The notes: a model not told the origin generated them from the letters alone. A stretch of DNA of 64,000 nt from Haematobia irritans (GCF_050003625.1 NC_134397.1:193461063-193525062), one strand, 5' to 3'. Shown: positions 23,336 to 36,700, counted from the stretch's first letter. Made by a program: numbers and translations.

Positions 23336-23640
23336 TGTTAATAAACTCAGTTTAGTTAAGTTCACTTTATTCTTAACCAATAAACCAAATTATGCCAAAC
23401 AAATTGTAATAATAAAAAATATAAACATTTTCTGTCATTATTAAACAAATCGAATCGCAACATATAGTGCTTAAAAATGTAGTCCGAATCAGAAATATTG
23501 TTTCTGGGCATATCTTAAAAATAAATACTGAATTGTATGTATAAACTGTATAGTTCATATAACTAAAGTGAATTAAAATGTCTTTTGTAATGTTTATACG
23601 AGCTTATGAAGCCCCGGTTTCTAGGTGATACATGTAAATA

Positions 23641-23864
23641 TACACGCAGAGAAGGAATATGATCACCTCCTAGAGCAAAATGTTATCTTTGAATGAGGTA
23701 CATGGAAAATTTTTGACGCAAAAATTTTATTTTCGAAAAGGGTTGTCGAAATCAGATAGATATTATCCATGAAAATAGTATGGTTCCGACATAAATTTTA
23801 AATGCTCATCGTTTAAAAATAACATTTTGCTCCAGGAAGTGATCATATTCCTTCTCTGCGTGTA
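23641..23864. mobile_element. Palindromic MITE, copy 2
   Basis: Starts TACACGCAGAGAAGGAATAT and ends ATATTCCTTCTCTGCGTGTA, exact inverted ends. The arms are less perfect inside than in copy 1 (21963-22213) but keep the same AGAGCAAAATGTTAT core. No coding capacity. Confidence 0.85.
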
Positions 23865-23879
23865 CATTCGCCTACCGAC

Positions 23880-24330
23880 AATCGCTTTGATTCTGTTTAC
23901 ATACATCTTCGTAGTTTAGTTTAACATACAACGACTCATTGTTTTCTAATACGATGTTATGTTAAAATAAATAGTTTCTCTTACGTTTACTTTTTGTTTT
24001 GTGTATACACCACTGATGTTTTATTTCTTATTGACCACTATGTTCTTTAGTCTTACTCAGAACCGTATGCGTTTTTTTCTACTTTAGCTGTCGGTTTAAC
24101 GATTTACCCAAATTTGAGCGTGTATCTTCATTAAATGTTATGTTATACGAATCCGTCGATTAAAGCATATACCGAACACTTCAATGACTGCACAGCGACT
24201 ACATAAGAGAGCCTTATTTGACGCCTGCCATCCCTCGCTCACAAAACCACTGGCAATCAATTGAGTATTAATCAGAGTTGCCATGGTCATTATACATACA
24301 TATATAACAATGTTTATATATTAACAATGT
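23880..24330. repeat. Dispersed repeat, copy B
   Basis: Matches 5400-6182 plus 6617-6670 in order (AACGACTCATTGTTT, CTAATACGATGTTA, CCGAACACTTCAATGACTGC, GAGTATTAATCAGAGTTGCC). It lacks the 426-bp MITE present in copy A, so it represents the empty state of that site. Confidence 0.55.
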
Positions 24331-24414
24331 TGCTCCATGCTTATATTTTATATAGTTCGTATTAGCTTTCTGGTTTTACATGCTACCACGGTTGCCATTT
24401 GTGCCAATAATCTA

Positions 24415-26850
24415 CCAAAATTTGATGAAAAATCTACCAAGTTTCGTATTTTGTTTTATCAAAATTTTATTGTTCTAGAAAATTTGACTAAGTTTTATTT
24501 TTCTACAAAATTTTGTCAACATTTTATTTCTCCAGAAAATTTTACCAAACTTTATAACAATTTTTCCAAATTTTTATTTATCTATAAACTTTTATTTTTA
24601 TTTTACCAAAATTTTAAGAAAATTCTACGAAAAATATACTAAGTTTAAAAAAATTGAATTTTTTAATCAAAATTTTGTTATTCTGGAAAATTTGACAAAA
24701 TTTTGTAAATATTTTTTAAACATTTTAATTCTTTAGAAAATTTTGTCCAAATTTTATTTCTATGGAAAATTTTGTCAAAATCTTATTTCTCTAGAAAATT
24801 TTGACAAAATTTTATTTATCTCGAAAAAAATTCCACAATTTTATTTATTTAGAAAATGTTTGAACATTTTTATTTTTATTTTACCAAAATTTAAAGAAAA
24901 TTCTACCAAGTTTAAAAAATCGAATTTTTTTATTATACTTTTATTGTTCTTGAAAATTTGACAAATGTTTATTTTTCTACAAAATTTTGTAAAAATTTAT
25001 TTATTTAGAAAATGTTTGAAAAATATTATTTTTATTTTACCAAAATTTAAAGAAAATTCTACCAAGTTTAAAAAAATCGATTTTTTTATTATAATTTTAT
25101 TGATCTAGGAAATTTGACAAATGTTTTCTACAAAATTTTGTAAAAATTTAATTTCTATAGAAAATTTAGTAAAAATTATATTTCTTTAGAAAATTTTTGC
25201 CAAATTTTATTTCTATTAAAAATTTTGTCAGAATGTTATTCCCTAGAAAATGTTACCAACATTTTATTTCTATAGAAAATTTTGCCAAATTTTTTTTTTT
25301 TATCTAGAAAAATTTTTTAAACTTATATTTCTTTAGAAAATTTTGGCCAAATTTTATTTCTATTAAAAATTTTGTCAAAATTTTATTCCCTAGAAAATGT
25401 TATCAACATTTTATTTCTCTAGAAAATTTTACCAAACTTTATGACAATTTTTCCAAAATTTTACTTATCTAGAAAATTTTGCAAAAATTTTATTTTTATT
25501 TTTATCTTACCAAAATTGGAAGAAAATTCTATGAAAAATCTACCAAGTTTAAAAAATAGCATTTTTTTATCAAAATTTTGTTGTTCTAGAAAATTAGACA
25601 AAATTTTGTCCAAATTTTATTTCTATAGAAAATTTTGCCTAAATTTTATTTCTCTAGAAAAATTTTCAACAATTTTATTTATTTAGAAAATTGTGCCAAA
25701 TTTTTTTTTCTATAGAAAATTTTTGAAAAATTTTATTTGTATTTTACCAAAATTTGAAGAAAATTCTACCAAGTTTAAAAAACGCATTTTTTTATCATAA
25801 TTTTATTGTTCTGGAAAATTTATTTTTTTTATTTTTCTACAAAATTTTGTAAAAATTTAATTTCTATAGAAAATGTAAAATTTTATTTCTTTGGAAACTT
25901 TTGTCCAAACTTTATATCTATAAAAAATTTTGTCAAAATTTTATTCCCTAAAAAATGTTAACAAAATTTTATTTCTATAGAAAATTTTGCCAAAATTTTA
26001 TTTATCTAGAAAATGTTGCCAATATTTTATTTACATATAGAAAAATTGGCCAAAATTTTATATCTCTAGGAAATTTTGCAATTTTTTTATAGACAATTTT
26101 GCAAAAATTTTATTTCTCTAGAAGAAAAAAATTTTATTTCTATAGAAATTTTTGCCTAAATTTTATTCCTCTAGAAAAATTTTCAACAATTTTAGTTATT
26201 TAGAAAATTGTTCCAAAATTTTGATTCTATAGAAAATTTTTGAAAAATTTTATTTTTATTTTACCAAAATTTGAAGAAAATTCTACCAAGTTTAAAAAAA
26301 CGAATTTTTTATCATAATTTTATTGTTCTGGAAAATTTAATTTTTTTTATTTTTCTACAAAATTTTGTAAAAATTTAATTTCTATAGAAAATTTAGTAAA
26401 AATTATATTTCTTTAGAAAATTTTGGCCAAATTTTATTACTATAAAAAATTTTGTCAAAATTTTATTCCCTAGAAAATGTTACCAACATTTTATTGCTAT
26501 AGAAAATTTTGCCAAAATTTGCCAATATGCCAATATTTTATTTATATATATAACAATTTGCCAAAATTTTCTTTCTCTGGGAAATTTTGCAATTTTTTTA
26601 TAGAAAATTTCGCAAAAATTTTATTTGTCTAGAAATTTTGCAAAAATTTTAGTTTTTAAGAAAATTTTGCAAGAATTGTTAGAAAATTTTGTAAAAATTT
26701 GTTTCTATAGAAAATTTTGTAAAGATTTTATTTTTAAAGAAAATTTTGCAAAAATTTTATTTTTATAGAAAAATTTGCAAATTTGTAGAAATATAAAAAA
26801 TTGTCAAAATTTCTTTCTCAACATTTTATTTCTATACAGTTAGAGAGGAA
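24415..26850 (+). repeat. Diverged 29-bp satellite array with a longer secondary period
   Basis: The same unit as 7500-12250 but much more diverged (TTTCTCTAGAAAATTTT, CCCTAGAAAATGTTA variants). A longer block with TTTTACCAAAATTTGAAGAA, TTCTACCAAGTTTAAAAAA and ATTTTATTGTTCTGGAAAA recurs at about 24610, 24890, 25040, 25520, 25750 and 26265, giving irregular higher-order repeats. The array is flanked by ATCTACCAAAA text on both sides. Confidence 0.9.
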
Positions 26851-27649
26851 TATTTTGAAATATCTACCAAAACATCAAGAATTCTACCAACCTACCAAAC
26901 AGTAAAAAATCTACCTTATTTGGTAGAATTTTTCCAACTGTGGCAACTGTGCATGCTACTCGTACATACTGTTATTGCATACTATAACAATTTTATTAAT
27001 TTATATGGTTTGTTTTGTTAGGCAAAGAATATGTTATGTAGACATTGCCTTACGAATAATACACTATTGCTCTGTTGCTTATCTTCGACTTGAATTCGAT
27101 TCTCTTTAACACTCACATGCCATCTCTTTAGCATACACACACAGGCCAACAAATATACTAAAATAAATAGTGCGACATGAAGCCAAAACTCCAATCCATA
27201 TAAATTAATTGTTTGCATTGCTTTGTGGCAGATTTGTTTAGTTCTCTTAAAATCATACATAGCTCTGGCTCTTTTTACTAATGATGTTATCAAGCGTGGT
27301 TTTACTTTTGTTTTTTTTTTTGGAAGCAATCAAGGAGGCATGGACCATTCACTGCATTTTAATCCACTATAAATGCAAACTATAACAAATTGCCAAAAGA
27401 CAGAATAAAAAGAAAACGGTGAGAAAAGAACGAAGCTTCGTTATTTGTTGTGGAGTACAATCAGTATGGCCATTTTAACGGTTTTGCAGCTAAATTTTAG
27501 CATTTAGCCTCAAAATTTTCGTTTGTTGAGTGCTAAATATTTTTTTCTTTTAAAAATTACGACGGTTGCCTTATATCTTTCGGTATTACAGAACAAACAC
27601 TAGTATTAATCATCGGAAATATTTTTATTGTTTTGTTTTTCAAACAATT
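26851..27649. other. Intergenic stretch, no gene supported
   Basis: The first 100 bases are satellite flank (ATCTACCAAAACATC, GGTAGAATTTTTCC). From 26960 to 27640 no repeat or gene was recognised. A minus-strand frame of about 100 codons at 27018-27329 has one hydrophobic segment but begins without an ATG; it is noted among the rejected items. Confidence 0.4.
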
Positions 27650-28500
27650 CATTCGAGATCGATTTTAATAAATCCCGGGATTTCAAAATATAGAATCGCG
27701 GTATTTTTTCGGGATACCGAAATTTGCGGGATTCTTTAAATATTTTGAGTAATAACAATGTACAGTATCAAAAAATTGTAGTACATTAAGCAAATTAGGT
27801 TTAATTCAATTTTATTAACAAAAAACGTTTCTTTAGTTACATAAGAGTAAATTAAAAAGCAATTTCGAATTGCTACTTACAAAAAGTAAACACCAAAATA
27901 AATAAAAAATATATTTTATATTGCTTTCGTACACAAAAAAAAAAAAATTTTCTGATTCAATCACGAAATTAATTCATCCAATTAATTTTTAATTGAAATG
28001 TCTTCAATCACAGAAATGATAGTATCAATTAAAAATTTAATTGAAGGTCAATTAAAAAGTTAATTGATCCAATTAAAAAAATAATTGATACTATTTATTT
28101 TGTGATTGATTTTTGTTTTAATTAAAAAAATTTTTTGAATCAATTAAATTTTTAATTGAATATTTTTTAAAACTCAATTAAAATTTTAATTGGAAAATTT
28201 TTCGTGAATTTTTTTTGTATGTACTCAATAAAAGATTTTAAGGATATTGTATAGTACATCTTTTTGTGTAACCCCTTAAGTATCAAGGGATCAGATATAC
28301 GCGATCTTATCATAGATCGGATAAAAAAATATCTCTCATATTCGACACTGGTCTAAGGGTCGTTTATACTGAACGAATACACCTATTTATTAATAAATAA
28401 CTCTAAAAAGCCACAAAATTAACAAATTTGGATTATATTCTCGGGATTTCGAAAAAATCCCGGCATATCCGAAATCCCGGGGTTTTTCTTCAATCCTAAC
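27650..28500 (+). repeat. Dispersed repeat with ATCCCGGGATTT ends, copy 1
   Basis: Bounded by AAATCCCGGGATTTCAAAAT on the left and GAAATCCCGGGGTTTTTC on the right. Homologous to 39245-39945 in the opposite orientation: the right-hand part TTTATTAATAAATA with the CTAAGGGTCGTTTATACTGA block returns there inverted. A MITE is nested at 27925-28225. Confidence 0.65.
27925..28225 (-). mobile_element. ATTAATTTTTTAATTG-type MITE copy, inverted
   Basis: Starts near GTACACAAAAAAA, then TTTTCTGATTCAATCACGAA (the reverse of the family's usual ending), and ends near TTTTTTTTGTATGTAC. It sits inside the CCCGGG-ended repeat, so it inserted later. Confidence 0.7.
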
Positions 28501-28504
28501 TAAA

Positions 28505-30845
28505 AACAAAATTTCCTATAGAAATAAAATTTTGATAAAATTTTGTATAGAAATAAAATTTCGACAAAATTTTTTATACAAATAAAATTTTGACAACATT
28601 TTCTATAGCAATCAAATTTTGACAAAATCTATAGAAATAAAATTTTGACAACAATTTCTATAGAAATAAGATTTTGACAAAAAATTCTATAGAAATAAGA
28701 TTTTGACAAAAAATTCTATAGAAATAAAATTTTGACAAAATTTTCTATAGAAATAAAATTTTGACAAAATTTTCTATAGAAATAAAATTTTGATAAAATG
28801 TTCTATAGATATAAAATTTTGACAAAATTTTCTATAAGAATAAAATTTTGACAAAATTTTCTATAGAAATAAAATTTTGACAACAATTTCCATAGAAATA
28901 AAATTTTGACAAAATTATCTACAGAAATAAAATTTTGGTAAAATTTTATATATTTAGAAATAAAATTTTGAAAAAATTTTCTATAGAAATAAAATTTTGA
29001 CAAATGTTCTATAGAAATAAAATTTTGACAAATTGTTTTATAGAAATAAAATTTTGATAAAATTTTCTATACTCGTAGAAATGAAAATTTTACAAAATTT
29101 TCTACAGAAATAGACTTTTGCTAAAATTTTCTATAGAAATAAAATTTTGCCAACAATTTCTATAGAAATAAAATTTTGACAACAATGTCTATAGAAATAA
29201 GATTTTGACAAAAATTTTTATAGAAATAAAATATTAAGACAATTTTCTATAGAAAAAAAATTTGAATAACTTTTCTATAGAAATAAAATTTTGATAATAT
29301 TTTCTATAGAAGTGAACATTTTACAAAATTTTTTATAGAAATAAAATTTCGAATAAATGTTCTATAGAAATAAAATTTTGACAAAATTTTCTATAGAAAT
29401 AAAATTTTGACAAAATTTTCTATAGAAATAAAATTTTGACAACAATTTCTATAGAAATAAAATTTTTTATAGAAATAAAATTTTGACAAAATTTTCTATA
29501 GAAATAAAATTTTGACAACATTTTCTATAGAAATAAAATTTTGAATAACTTTTCTATAAACATAAAATTTTGATAATATTTTCTATAGAAGTGAACATTT
29601 TACAAAATTTTTTATAGAAATAAAATTTCGAATAAATGTTCTATAGAAATAAAATTTTGACAAAATTTTCTAGAGACATAAAATTTTGACAAAAGAAATA
29701 CAATTTTGACAAAAGTAAAATTTTGACAAAATTTTCTATAGAAATAAAATGTTGACAAAATTTTCTATAGAAATAAAATTTTGACAAAATTTTCCATAGA
29801 AATAAAATTTTGATAAAATGTTCTATAGAAATAAAATTTTGACAAAATTTTTTATAGAAATAAAATTTTGACAAAATTTTCTATAAGAATAAAATTTTGA
29901 CAAAATTTTCTATAGAAATAAAATTTTGACAAAATTATCTACAGAAATAAAATTTTGGTAAAATTTTATATATTTAGAAATAAAATTTTGAAAAAATTTT
30001 CTATAGAATTAAAATTTTGACAAATGTTCTATAGAAATAAAATTTTGACAAAATGTTTTATAGAAATAAAATTTTGATAAAATTTTCTATACTCGTAGAA
30101 ATGAAAATTTTACAAAATTTTCTACAGAAATAGACTTTTGCTAAAATTTTCTATAGAAATAAAATTTTGACAACAATTTCTATAGAAATAAAATTTTGAC
30201 AACAATGTCTATAGAAATAAGATTTTCACAAAAATTTTTATAGAAATAAAATATTAAGACAATTTTCTATAGAAAAAAATTTTGAATAACTTTTCTATAG
30301 AAATAAAATTTTGATAATATTTTCTATAGAAGTGAACATTTTACAAATTTTTTTTATAGAAATAAAATTTCGAACAAATGTTCTATAGAAATAAAATTTT
30401 GACAAAATTTTCTATAGAAATAAAATTTTGACAAAATTTTCTATAGAAATAAAATTTTGACAAAATTTTCTATAGAAATAAAATTTTGATAACAAAATTT
30501 TGACAAAATTTTCTATAGAAATAAAATTTTGACAACATTTTCTATAGAAATACAATTTTGAATAACTTTTCTATAAAAATAAAATTTTGATAATATTTTC
30601 TATAGAAGTGAACATTTTACAAAATTTTTTATAGAAATAAAATTTCGAATAAATGTTCTATAGAAATAAAATTTTGACAAAATTTTCTATAGACATAAAA
30701 TTTTGACAAAAGAAATACAATTTTGACGAAAGTAAAATTTTGACAAAATTTTCTATAGAAATAAAATTTTGACAAATTTACTATAGAAATAAAATTTTGA
30801 CAAAAGAAATAAAATTTTGACAAAATTTTCTATAGAAATAAAATT
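28505..30845 (-). repeat. 29-bp satellite array, reverse orientation, with a 1.02-kb internal duplication
   Basis: Units read TTTCTATAGAAATAAAATTT-TGACAAAAT. A rare variant cluster (ACTCGTAGAAATGAAAATTT then CTACAGAAATAGACTTTTGC) occurs at about 29070 and again about 30090, with matching flanks, showing a duplication of about 1.02 kb. Another block with AGAAGTGAACATTTTACAAA recurs at about 29310, 29587, 30330 and 30605. Confidence 0.95.
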
Positions 30846-30847
30846 TT

Positions 30848-30997
30848 TATACCCTTCACCACTACTGTGGTACAGGGTATAATAAGTTTGTGCATTTGTA
30901 TGTAACGCCAAGAAGGAAAAGTCTGAGACCCATCGTTTAGTATACCGATCGTCTTAGAATTAAATTCTGAGTCGATTTAGCGATGTCCGTCTGTCTA

Positions 30998-31028
<31 letters not shown>

Positions 31029-31889
31029 TTCCGTCTGTCTGTCTGTTGATGTATTTTTGTGTGCAAAGTACAGCTCGCAGTTTTGGTCCGATTGTCCTAA
31101 AATTTGATATAGGGTCCTGTTTCGGCTCAAAGACGATCCCTATTGATTTTGGAAAAAATCGGTTCAGATTTAGATATAGCTGCCATATATATTTTTCACC
31201 GATCTGGTCATAATTGGCGTGTATATCAACCGATCTTCCTAAAATTCCGTACATCCGAATATTTTATGAGTCTCGAAAAACTTGCAAAATATCAGCCAAA
31301 TCGGTTCAGATTTAGATATAGCTCCCATATATAGCTTTCGCCCGATTTACACTCATTTGCCCACAGAGGCCAATTTTTTGCTCCGATTTAGTTGAAATTT
31401 TGCACAGGGAGTAGAATTAGCATTGTAGCTATGCGTGTCAAATTTGGTTGAAATCGGTTCAGATTTAGATATAGCTCCCATATATATCTTTCGCCCGATT
31501 TACACTCATATGACTACAGAGGCCAATTTTTTGCTTCGATTTAGTTGGAATTTTGCACAGGGAGTAGAATTAGCATTGTAGCTATGCGTGCCAAATTTGG
31601 TCAAATCGGTTCAGATTTAGATATATCTCCCATATATAGTTTTCGCCCGATTTACACTCATATGACCACAGAGGCCAATTTTTAACTCCGATTTAGTTGA
31701 AATTTTGCACAGGGAGTAGAATTAGCATTGTAGCTATGCGTGTCAAATTTGGTTGAAATCGGTTCAGATTTAGATATATCTCCCATATATAGCTTTCGCC
31801 CGATTTACACTCATATGACCACAGAGTCCAATTTTTAACTCCGATTTAGTTGAAATTTTGCACAGGGAGTAGAATTAGCATTGTAGCTG
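30848..31889 (-). repeat. Dispersed repeat inserted in the satellite, with a (TGTC)n run and 152-bp tandem blocks
   Basis: Opens TATACCCTTCACCACTACTG then TGGTACAGGGTATAATAAG, the palindromic end of the family at 19818-20782 in reverse. A TCTGTCTGTCTG microsatellite spans about 30985-31045. From about 31300 to 31885, four tandem blocks of roughly 152 bp repeat TTTAGATATAGCTCCCATAT, CGCCCGATTTACACTCAT and GCACAGGGAGTAGAATTAGC. Satellite of the same orientation lies on both sides, so the element landed inside the array. Confidence 0.8.
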
Positions 31890-32705
31890 TAAATTTGAAT
31901 AACTTTTCTATAGAAATAAAATTTTGATAATATTTTCTATAGAAGTGAACATTTTACAAAATTTTTTATAGAAATAAAATTTCGAATAAATGTTCTATAG
32001 AAATAAAATTTTGACAAAATTTTCTATAGAAATAAAATTTTGACAAAATTTTCTATAGAAATAAAATTTTGACAACAATTTCTATAGAAATAAAATTTTT
32101 TATAGAAATAAAATTTTGACAAAATTTTCTATAGAAATAAAATTTTGACAACATTTTCTATAGAAATAAAATTTTGAATAACTTTTCTATAGAAATAAAA
32201 TTTTGATAATATTTTCTATAGAAGTGAACATTTTACAAAATTTTTTATAGAAATAAAATTTCGAACAAATGTTCTATAGAAATAAAATTTTGACAAAATT
32301 TTCTATAGAAATAAAATTTTGACAAAATTTTCTATAGAAATAAATTTTTGATAAAAAAAATTTGGACAAAATTTTCTATAGAAATAAAATTTTGACAACA
32401 TTTTCTATAGAAATAAAATTTTGAATAACTTTTCTATAAAAATAAAATTTTGATAATATTTTCTATAGAAGTGAACATTTTACAAAATTTTTTATAGAAA
32501 TAAAATTTCGAATAAATGTTCTATAGAAATAAAATTTTGACAAAATTTTCTATAGACATAAAATTTTGACAAAAAAAATACAATTTTGACAAAAGTAAAA
32601 TTTTGACAAAATTTTCTATAGAAATAAAATTTTGACAAATTTTCTATAGAAATAAAATTTTGACAAAAGAAATAAAATTTTGACAAAATTTTCTATAGAA
32701 ATAAA
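31890..32705 (-). repeat. 29-bp satellite array, reverse orientation, continuation
   Basis: The same units and the same AGAAGTGAACATTTTACAAA blocks (about 31943, 32223, 32472) as 28505-30845. It is the other half of one array split by the element at 30848-31889. Confidence 0.93.
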
Positions 32706-33110
32706 GTTTTTATTGTTGTTTTTGATCTCAGCTTAAAGCCATGCATTGACTAAACTACAAGTGTAGCTTAACCAAAAAGAGGAAAAGTATGCTTGTCAAA
32801 TTTATTTGGGCAAAGCCCTATAGACTGCAAGATGGTTGGATGTACAGCTGTTTCGGAATTACCACATTCCTCATCAGCATCCTCTACTTGCAGCAAAACT
32901 ATCAACCAATTATCAGAATAAATTCGGGTAATTCACTCAACCCAAAGTGAATTACACTTGAACCTTCCGAAAAAGGGTTTGATAATCGGCTACTACCTAA
33001 ACAAATTTTGCAAGCATATCTCTTTTCCTTTGTCAAACTCAAATCATTGATTTGAATATAGTTGACTGGGTTTGTTTTTGAGCGTGCTTCCTCTATCTTC
33101 AAAACGAATG
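32706..33110 (-). repeat. Foldback-family dispersed repeat, copy 1
   Basis: Opens TTGTTGTTTTTGATCTCAGC, contains the short palindrome AGCTTAACC/ACTACAAGTGTAGCT and GGTTGGATGTACAGCTGTTT, and runs to GAGCGTGCTTCCTCTATCTT. It is inverted relative to the copy at 61575-62078. Its opening section is the arm of the hairpin at 62892-63179. No coding frame. Confidence 0.7.
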
Positions 33111-33730
33111 AAATGTCTGTTATGGTTTAATTTCTACGCTAATAAAGGTCTTTGTATTGTTTTCCAATCGTATTTCGTTCAATTCCGACTATTTTTACCC
33201 CTCAATGTTGAGTATTGAGCATTGTTTTGGTGTGAAATTTCCCATTGTGCCTTTGGCTCAACTTTATTAACAGCAGCCAGTGTTGCCAGTATTTTCCGGG
33301 CTCTTGTCCCCAAAATGGAACGATTTCATCTCCAAAATTCCGTGAAAAAATATCCCCGATTTGGGGAAAAAATCCCCAATACTAGCAACACTGACAGCAG
33401 CCGCATTTAAAGTGTTGTCTATTTTGCGTTTTTTCTTTTATGTACTTACGGTGACTTTTATTATAACATTTATGTTTTTTTTTTCTTTTCAGGTAAATGA
33501 ATCTGGTAGAATTTAAAGTTGTGAGTATATTATATTAAAACATATTTTTATTTCACCTGAATAACCAAAATAAATAATTTTTTACCACCTACCTGCTGAA
33601 TATATTTCTCTTATTATCCAATAGAAAATGAAATAATTTTTTTAAAGATTTTTTTTTTATACATTTTGTACATTTTATTACCATTTTGAAATAATTAACT
33701 ACCTCTACAAATAAATACAAACATTGTAAA
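33111..33730. other. Stretch downstream of the 1014-aa gene, no second gene recognised
   Basis: No coding frame is supported. TTTTTTTCTTTTCAG ending at about 33492 followed by GTGAGTAT at about 33520 resembles a short plus-strand exon, but nothing links it to a gene. A pyrimidine-rich and AT-rich flank fills the rest. Confidence 0.35.
33674..33679 (-). promoter_or_regulatory. Poly(A) signal of the 1014-aa gene
   Basis: AATAAA on the minus strand, about 52 bases past the stop codon at 33731-33733. Position and sense fit the gene, but a hexamer match alone is weak evidence. Confidence 0.5.
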
Positions 33731-36700
33731 TTATTTTAAAAAATCCTGGTGACGAGAATTTAAAAATGTCACACTATCCAAGGTGTTTGCATCTACTGGT
33801 TTATTTGTCGTTGCACTTAGACTAACCGCAAATTTAGGTATTTCATCGTTCACCTTACTACTAGCCGGTATTACTAGTACTTGAAAAGCAAATTTACTTA
33901 AATATGGATATTTAAGTGAATTTTTTGTCCACCATTGAATGGCATCGAAATTATCACTTATTTCCACTAATTCCGTACTGTAGCGGCACACTTCTTCATT
34001 AATGGCATCAGGACGACTATCCATATCTGAATCTTCCAAGAGATCGGAAAAAAAGAAGTCAGCAGTAGAATTACTTTCCGCTTGGCTTGAAGTTGTTGAA
34101 GCGGTTGGGGGTGGGTCCCTTGATCCGGAAGATGATTTCAAATTTTCTATGGCTGTTGTACAGAATTTTTGGGCTTCGATGAGATCATTGTATTTTTGCA
34201 ATCTAGCTGCTGGTGGATACAAATAAAAGGCTACCCTATGCCAAATATTAAGGTTCTTTGTCCATATTTCATTTAAGTCTTTGAGAATATTTCGCTTCAA
34301 TTCTACCACACATGGAATATCATTTTCCTTGGCTATACAAAGTTTTCTAAGCTTATTAGTGGAGGGTACCACAAAACATAAAGAAGGTGTGGCTGTGTCA
34401 TTTAATCTTTGGTAGATTTTATCAAAATTGCCCAATAGATCAGTTAGCATCTTCAAATCGTTCGGGTTGATTTTGTTAACTCCTTGGCTATGTTCATCTT
34501 CGGCCAGAAATGTTTCGATATCAGACCAATTATCCATGATAGCTTTCAGTAGCTTATAATTGGAATACCATTTAATTTTTTGGCAGCGATTTGAGATCTG
34601 TTCTTCAACTTTTTTAGATATTGGATATATTTTTAAAAAATCATATAATCCATGACACTCGCCTAGGAATATTTGTAGATCTTTGGCATTGACTTCAAAT
34701 GCTTTATCCAAGAGATTACACAACAAATGACTACTGCTGCTGAGATGATTATAATCTTTAAGGGCTTCCTTTATATCTTCGGATTCTTGGTCAAAGACAA
34801 ATTTTATATCTTTAATATCGACTATTCCATATTCATGGAATATACTGGTTAATTCCTCGCAGATATCATAAGTAAATGCAGAATCCAGGGATTTGATACC
34901 CAAAAATACATTGTAAATCTGCTCATTTCTACAATAATGTAATGAGACTGACATATAGGTGCGTTGCAAATTTTTGTCCTGCCAAGTTTCAATGGAAGCG
35001 GCCACTCCATTGCTACGCACCATTTCGTCCAATGTTTTTCCCAAATAAAATTTTGTTTCTTGAGACAATTTTTGTAGCTTCTCATCTATAACCGATGGTT
35101 TTGGTAAGAGATCAGCAAAAGCTAAATCTTCACCATACCTTGCCCCCATCCGAATGAAAAACTTAGCAAACCGAGCAAGGCCTGAGCCCTCCATAAACGA
35201 AGGGGGGCAAAAGTCCTGGATTGTCCATGCCATGCAAGTTTTAAGTGTATCCATTCTGTCTTTGGTCGACACAATGCCTTCGTATCGCTTGCAATTGCTA
35301 ACCAAACAAGTGTGAAAATATTGAAAACAAGGATCATTGAATTCCTCGAGATCTTCACCATCAGACCAATGAACGGTGGGAAATTGTTGTTTATAGGCAA
35401 GCCAACATGAATGTTGGCAGATATTGGCTACTTGAGTTGCATTGAATTTCAGCGTCTTTTTACATTTGCGACAATAAAGAAAATTTTCCAAAATTAATCC
35501 ATTTTGCTGTATGATTTCGGCCATAACATTCCAAATGGAATTTCTTGGTGGATTTCTTTGCGATATGGTGAAAATTCCTTTATCGATTTTATCAACAATA
35601 CAAGCTTCCATAATTTTTGAGGCTTTATTTTCGCATGGTTGCGTTTCCATCATTTCTATGGAATTGTCTTCCTCTTCCTCCGCCGACCAAGTTGGGCTAA
35701 TATCGCGAGAGACAGCTTCCGGGATCACAACTCTCTTCTTCCGAAATCCTTGACAATTGAATATATGGCGGTTTAAATTTGATGCCTTATAACCTCGTAA
35801 TACTTTGTGGCATTTACTACAAACTACAAAGCCTTCCAAAGTACTGCGATCTTTTTTCAGAATTGAGCACATGGTAATCCAATGAGATTTGCGATACTGC
35901 AAGGATTCTCCTATAGAGTAGACACCAGCTCTGAGCATTTCACCAATTGTCTTAGAACTCAATAGAGATTGCTTGCGGGCCGCCTTTGACTGTTTCACGT
36001 TCATAAATTCTTCACCATTATCATCGTTGTCCGTATAATGTTCGTCCTCCTCCGCATTCAAATTCTTGTAATCGGCACAACATTTGTGCCTGTGAAGACT
36101 AGATGTTGTCGATCCTCGATGCGGTATAACTTGATGACATTTACGGCAACAAACGTAGCCCTCCAAAATGGTTTTGTCCTCCTTCAGAATTTCCGCTACA
36201 ATTTCCCATACTAAACTTTTACCTTTTCTTTTATTCGACAAAGTGTATACACCCTTGGAAATTTGCAGAGCAATGAAGTTGGAATTTTCCTCATTTGAAG
36301 TGTCCATAGTCAAAGGGTCATCATCAATGGGTTCATTTTTAATGGATGTTCCGGAGGTGTCTTCATACTCCTCGGTTTTCGATAAATATTTTTCAAGAAG
36401 TGAATCTTCCAATGTTTGCTGTTCGAAATCAGTGCTCATTTGCGTGATAATAAATTGTCCTCCACTGTATTCAGGCAAATGTTTCTCTTCGGTTATATAC
36501 TCTTCGGTCTTAGGTTGATACTCTTCTATCTCATTTTTTATGCTCTCTCCAAGACCTCGAGAGTTCATTGCAGAACAACAACTATGGCTTCTAAGCTCTT
36601 TTAAATTATGACGAAGTACATTCAGACATTTGGAACAGTAAACAAATTGTTTAAGGATTTCATCTCCTTCATCGATTATATCCTCCAATACACTCCATAT

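Noticed and set aside
27018..27329. Minus-strand 103-codon frame with one hydrophobic segment
   Set aside because: It begins at a TTG, has no upstream promoter or splice site that I can see, and no recognisable domain; the first ATG leaves about 80 codons.
30983..31213. SVCLSVCL-type reading frame
   Set aside because: It translates the (TGTC)n microsatellite in a dispersed repeat.
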